Shown: one piece after another, positions 59,402 through 64,000 of the stretch
How the letters are laid out: each line of letters starts with the position of its first letter
Position numbering within the stretch: position 1 is the first letter of the stretch
Source of the DNA: Asterias rubens
Lineage: Eukaryota > Echinodermata > Asteroidea > Forcipulatida > Asteriidae
NCBI RefSeq assembly: GCF_902459465.1
Contig: NC_047063.1
Coordinates: 23,047,055 to 23,111,054 of the forward strand
Reading direction: 5' to 3'
DNA: 64,000 nt
Program-made: the position numbers and the translations under genes
The notes under the pieces: model-generated
What the model was told of the DNA's origin: nothing
The model's input: the letters and a program-made list of their open reading frames with translations, nothing else
Database searches by the model: none

Positions 59402-60371
59402 TCATTGGCACTGATGGAAACCATTGAAAAGATGGGTTTTTAATTGTGTTTTGAAACTGCCAATTGTCTGAGCATTCTGGATGTAGGAGGGGAGACTGTT
59501 CCATAATGTGGGGGCACATACTGAGAAGGCTCTATCGCCGTATCGTGTGTTGGTACGGGGACCTGGTGCAAACTGGGATGATGATGAAGATCTAAGGTTG
59601 ATTGAGGGGCGTGTTCTGGAAGACAAAAGTTCAGCTAAGTATGATGGTTCATGGTTACGCAATATCTTGTAGGTGAGGAGAAGAACTTTGAACTGGGTGC
59701 GACGGGGAATGGGGAGCCAGTGTAATGAGTGAAGTACTGGGGTGATGTGCTGAAACTTCTTGGACCGAGTGATGAGGCGAGCTGCTGTATTTTGGATGGA
59801 CTGTAGTGGGGCGAGATGAGAAGCAGGGAGATTTATCAGGAGGCTGTTACAATAATCAAGATGGGAGGTGACTAGTGCGTTGACGAGACGTTCTGTGGAG
59901 GTACGGTCTAGGTATTGTCGAAGTTTTCCAATTTTGAATATTCCAAAGGATGCGGCGCGAGAGATTTTCTTGATGTGTTCTTTCATAGTGACGGCATTAT
60001 CAACTATAACCCCGAGGTCCTTTGCAGAAGTGGAAGGAGTGATGCGCACACCATCAATGATCAGATCTGGTGATGGATTTCTTTTACGAAACTGTGACGC
60101 GATATGGATCACCTCAGTTTTCCCACCATTCAGCAGAAGACTATTCTGACTCGACCAGGACTTCACATCAGTAATGCAATGCTCAAGGATTGAAGCTCCA
60201 GATGCAAGTTCATTTTGTTTCAAGACGATGTACAATTGGGTATCATCAGCATACATTATGTGATTAACACCCGGATGAGCAGATATAGTGTTAGATATAG
60301 AACCAGTAAACCAGTAAAATGGCCCTATACCCTTGTAAAGATGAAATTCCAAGCCTGTGACAGTGAATATA
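59402..60371 (-). mobile_element. CR1/L2-like LINE reverse transcriptase, 5'-truncated
   Basis: An uninterrupted frame covers the end of the reverse transcriptase: the catalytic YADDTQLY, then KTEVIHIASQ, KDLGVIVDN, SHLDYCNSLL, LQSIQNTAARLI and the C-terminal LHWLPIPRRTQFKVLLLTYK, TLWNSLPSYI, FKTQLKTHLF. This is the usual CR1/L2/Rex1 tail. The 5' side is cut by a family B element at 60,373. The 3' tail (59,160-59,400) carries ATTTATATAGCGC and an AAT run. Confidence 0.85.
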
Positions 60372-60372
60372 T

Positions 60373-60683
60373 TTAAGGAACACGTTGCCTTGGATCGGAC
60401 GAGTTGGTCTATAAACAGCGTTTGTAACCCGTTTGTTATAAAATGCATATGGTTGGAAAGATGTTGTAAAATTAGAATACAATGATCCACACACATTTGC
60501 CTTGAAATTGCGTGGTTTTCCTATTACTTTGCGAATTAACACGGTGACTCCCATAAATGGCCGACAGTGTTTGTCGACGAATAAAAGGAAAACCACGCAA
60601 TTTCGAGTGATACTTGTGTGGATCATTATATTTTACTTTTAAAATATCTTTCTAATCATATGCATTTTATAACAAACGGTTAC
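60373..60683. mobile_element. Family B element, right end missing
   Basis: Starts GGAACACGTTGCCTTGG next to the LINE fragment and stops after AACAAACGGTTAC without the terminal repeat. Confidence 0.65.
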
Positions 60684-60860
60684 TGAGACACCCACAGGAT
60701 GTAAAAAAAGAGTGTAAATACCACAGAAGCCCATTGAATGAAATTTTGTTGAATTTGGGGGGGGGGGGGACACCTATACTATTTTTAAAGTGAAATGAAG
60801 CTTAAAATATTCGCTAAGTTTTGAATAATAATAATGAATTTTTTTTTTTTTTTTTATCAG

Positions 60861-61011
60861 GTCAGAGACGGCGAGCAACTAGAGGAACATCTTTTTGCTG
60901 AAGACTCTCGAGAGTCTGACCAGTAGATGGCAGTTTTATCTATGGATGTGTGGTGTGGGTGTGTGTTATCTGTGGATCTGGAGTCATCGCTGGAGTCATC
61001 GCCGGATTCAG
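60861..61011 (+). other. Exon-like block with ATG frame and phase-1 donor
   Basis: A poly-T tract and TATCAG precede it and GTAAGG follows. ATG at 60,927 opens MAVLSMDVWCGCVLSVDLES and SSPDS to the donor in phase 1, the same phase as the X units. It could be a further 5' exon or unrelated chance structure. Confidence 0.3.
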
Positions 61012-61850
61012 GTAAGGAAAACTTGGCAAAATCCGACCTCCACTCGTAACTTTGTTTTTGCAATTCATCTCTTCGATAGATTTTGGAATTTATTTATTTA
61101 TAATTTTTGTTAATTCTCCTGAGCAACTGTATTTCAGAGACACAACGTTATTACACTTCATTTTTTGACGGAGTACAAGAGAAATTTTTTCCCCCCAAAT
61201 TCATGTGTTTAAACGATGATTTTTTAATTGAACTGAATGTTATCATTGGTATAAAACTGCTTGAACAATTAAACTTCCTAAAAAGTATTAAAAAACAAAG
61301 TTACATTATTAAACAGCGCTACAGGGGGAAAACCCAATTCATGTGTGTTCTCATGATTTTTTTAATGAACTGAATGGTTATAATTTTTCAGTTCCAAAAC
61401 TGCAAAATTATTGGGACATTTTCTAAAAGTAACGAAAAACAAGGTTACATTATTAAAAGAGCGCTATAGTGGAGGTCGGAAAACGCAGGTTGACCTTAAC
61501 GTGTAAAAGAGGAGGTGTGAGAAGTCAGCGAAGGGTAAGAGGAGATCTAACCCGCTCTCTTGCAGAGTCCAACCCCCGTTGTGCCCCCGCCCCAATGTTC
61601 GCCGATCTTGTTGATGTGTCCTTGCCAGTAGAGATTTCAAGGTGACCTCATCAGAGTTTCCACGGCATTTCTTAATTTGCATATTGGTCGAAGCCGATGA
61701 TGCTTGATAGTTTGGAGACTAGTCTTACTGGAAATTTCTGTTGGGTTGATACATCAAGTCATCAGTTGTTATGTTTATTTAAAATTGTTGTGATTTTATA
61801 TTAAAAATAGCGCAATGCTTATACAAAACTTAGGAACAGGTCAATTTAAT
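61012..61850. other. No supported gene
   Basis: A 100-200 bp segment around ATGATTTTTTAATTGAACTGAATG is partly repeated (61,215 and 61,350). Nothing coding was recognised. Confidence 0.4.
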
Positions 61851-61854
61851 TATG

Positions 61855-62600
61855 TCTTTAGAATTAGGGCAATAAAACAACCCTCCCCAAACCCACCAAA
61901 TATCTTAGAGGTAACCATGTCTTTAGAAGGGCTATAGCTCTGGGCTATTAAACAACCCCTCCCCAAACCCACCAAATGTCTTAGAGGTAACCATGTCTTT
62001 AGAAGGGCTATAGCCCTGGGCAATAAAACAACTCCTCCCAAAACCCACCAAATGTCTTAGAGGTAACCATGTCTTTAGAAGGGCTATAGCCCTGGGCTAC
62101 AAAACAACCCCTCCCCAAACCCACCAAATGTCTTAGAGGTAACCATGTCTTTAGAAGGGCTATAGCCCTGGGCAATAAAACAACTCCTCCCAAAACCCAC
62201 CAAATGTCTTAGAGGTAACCATGTCTTTAGAAGGGCTATAGCCCTGGGCTACAAAACAACCCCTCCCCAAACCCACCAAATGTCTTAGAGGTAACCATGT
62301 CTTTAGAAGGGCTATAGCCCTGGGCAATAAAACAACTCCTCCCAAAACCCACCAAATGTCTTAGAGGTAACCATGTCTTTAGAAGAGCTATAGCCCTGGG
62401 AAATAAAACAACCCCTCCCAAAACCCACCAAATGTCTTAAAGGTAACCATGTCTTTAGAAGGGCTATAGCCCTGGAAAATAAAACAACCTCTCCCAAAAT
62501 TAACCCACCAAATGTCTTAGATGTAACCATAAAGTGTCTTTAGAGCAATACCCCAGCCCCACCCCCCCTCCCAATGTCTTAGAGGTAACCATAAAGTCAA
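61855..62600. repeat. 76-bp minisatellite with 152-bp higher-order unit
   Basis: About nine units containing CTTAGAGGTAACCATGTCTT and GGGCTATAGCCCTGGG. Two unit types (CTACAAAACAACCCCTCC and CAATAAAACAACTCCTCC) alternate in the middle. Confidence 0.9.
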
Positions 62601-62609
62601 CAATTGTCA

Positions 62610-63334
62610 GTCCCATTTTGATTAGTGTTTGATTTTGGAGTAGTAAATAGACAATTTAGACCAGAGCTAAATTAATATTTACCATCCGAATATCAGCATA
62701 ACATCAATTCTGACAATAAATAAACAACATGTCTCTGACCATTGCCCATTAAACAAAGATTCAAATGATAATTTAGGAGGGGAGACCTGTTACAAATACA
62801 AACAAGTTGAAGCTCTTTTCAAAAATACAAAATGCAAAAAGAATAAGAAAAATGCGTAAAAAATAAGCAAAATGCAAAAAACTTCTCTAAGCTATTTATT
62901 TGCCAGCGCTGCGATAAAGACACAGAAAGAAGAATGAAGAAAAAGAAGAAGAAAGAGAAAGAGAAAAAAAGGCTGAAGAAGAAGAAAAAGGAGCAGATCA
63001 TCCAAGGGGGAAAAGACACCACCAATGTTTGGGTTTGTATGGGTGGTAACCCAGTGTACTGTAGGCCTAGAGTATTGAACAAATGTGCCTTTTGAAAAAA
63101 AAGTAGAGGACTAATGCTCTCTTTCAGCACGATCATTGGCTATTGGTAAAGTATAAAAAGATATGACTGTTGTAAGTCTTAGTCTTGATTCTAAGATACT
63201 CAATCTTGAAGCAAGATTAAGAGCTACCCAGTCATCAGTAAAGCCACAACTTGAGAAGACTCTCCCTTTGATGTCCCTTGAGTGACTGGATGTGAGGTCG
63301 GGTATTTGCAGCAAAGGTTAAGTATCCAGGTCTA
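62610..63334. other. No supported gene; purine-rich tract
   Basis: 62,925-62,995 is a GA-rich tract (AAAGAAGAATGAAGAAAAAG). No feature otherwise. Confidence 0.4.
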
Positions 63335-64000
63335 ACCAGTATTTTTTTACAGCGAATAACAAACGTTTTTTTACAGCGAATAACACACGTTTTTTTACAG
63401 CGACTAACAAGCGTTTCTTTTCACAGTGACTAACAAGCCCTGTTTAAACAAGCGTTTCTTTTCACAGCGACTAACAAGCGTGTCTTTTACAGCGATTAAC
63501 AAGCGTTTCTTTTACAGCGACTAACAAGCGTTTCTTTCGCAGTGACTAACAAGCCCTGTTTAAACAAGCATTTCTTTCACAGCGATTAACAAGCGTTTCT
63601 TTCACAGCAATTATTAAGCGTTTCTTTCACAGCGACTAACGAGCATTTCTTTCACAGCGACTAACGAGCGTTTCTTTCACAGCGATTAACAAGCGTTTCT
63701 TTCACAGCAATTATTAAGCGTTTCTTTCACAGCGACTAACAAGCGTTTCTTTCACAGCAACTTCCAAGCGTTTCTTTCACAGCGACAACAAGCGTTTCTT
63801 TCACAGTGATTAACAAGCATTTTCTTCACAGCGACTAACAAGTAACAAGCGTACCTTTCACAGCGATTAACAAGCGTTTCTTTCACAGCGATTAACAATC
63901 GTTTCTTTCACAGCGATTATTAAGCGTTTTTATTTTACAGCGACTAACAAGCGTTTGTTTTACAGCGACTAAACAAGCTTTGCTTTCACAGCGATTAACA
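63335..64000. repeat. 25-bp minisatellite running off the window
   Basis: About 26 units of ACAGCGATTAACAAGCGTTTCTTTC with variation at a few sites; a variant with CCCTGTTTAAACAAG appears twice. Confidence 0.9.

Noticed and set aside
61850-62530. Series of similar 61-72 aa minus-strand proteins
   Set aside because: Shadows of the 76-bp minisatellite.
62819-63136. 105-aa Phe/Ser-rich frame
   Set aside because: Complement of a purine-rich tract; low complexity.

Overview
The window is eukaryotic and looks like echinoderm DNA, possibly from a sea star. The evidence is AT-rich intergenic sequence, short exons with GT/AG borders in long introns, a secreted thrombospondin-trypsin gene family, and very dense small DNA transposons plus CR1/L2-like, Penelope-like and tRNA-SINE remnants. 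The organism call is inference; no species marker was found. Most long open frames here lie in repeats or are chance.

Layout. (1) 0.4-2.8 kb, + strand: the 3' end of an unrecognised gene. One internal exon is followed by two tandem copies of the terminal exon that give different C-termini. (2) 5.6-38.4 kb, - strand: a cluster of trypsin-like serine protease genes. Gene 1 (5,623-13,255) is complete: signal peptide, His exon, Asp exon, D189 exon and Ser exon, 288 aa. Gene 2 (18,790-27,644) has a signal peptide, a thrombospondin type-1 exon and the Asp, D189 and Ser exons, but its His exon is gone and a transposon sits at that spot. A second copy of the Ser exon lies at 15,660-15,848. Gene 3 (36,256-38,424) keeps only the last three exons and also stops just where the His exon should be. 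So the window has one His exon, four Ser exons and one TSP1 exon. Exon phases would let the TSP1 exon splice onto gene 1's protease exons.

(3) 29.6-33.6 kb: a roughly 0.7-kb inverted duplication, a LINE reverse-transcriptase tail and a Penelope-like GIY-YIG endonuclease fragment with a hammerhead-like motif just downstream. (4) 41.1-47.6 kb, + strand: a complete six-exon gene for a 342-aa secreted protein I do not recognise. All exon borders are phase 0. Five consecutive exons each carry one copy of an amphipathic LKLxLILKALxxLK motif, and the C-terminus is a Thr-rich stalk, a dibasic/RGD stretch and a very basic tail. This is the best candidate for something new. (5) 49.4-61.0 kb, + strand: a roughly 2-kb unit repeated several times, each with an exon-like block ending in a short ATG frame and a phase-1 donor (a possible alternative first-exon array), plus one DUF6589-like exon and a 28-bp minisatellite open in all frames. 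(6) 59.4-60.4 kb: a CR1/L2-like reverse-transcriptase fragment. (7) 61.8-64.0 kb: two minisatellites, one with a 76-bp unit and dimer structure, one with a 25-bp unit running off the window.

Small transposons dominate the rest. At least six families are flanked by TTAA, as expected for piggyBac-type non-autonomous elements. Several are nested or stand end to end sharing one TTAA, and two nested insertions show the empty target site. I call the families A (about 380 bp, more than 20 copies), B (hairpin, about 370 bp), C, D, E, G and H in the entries.
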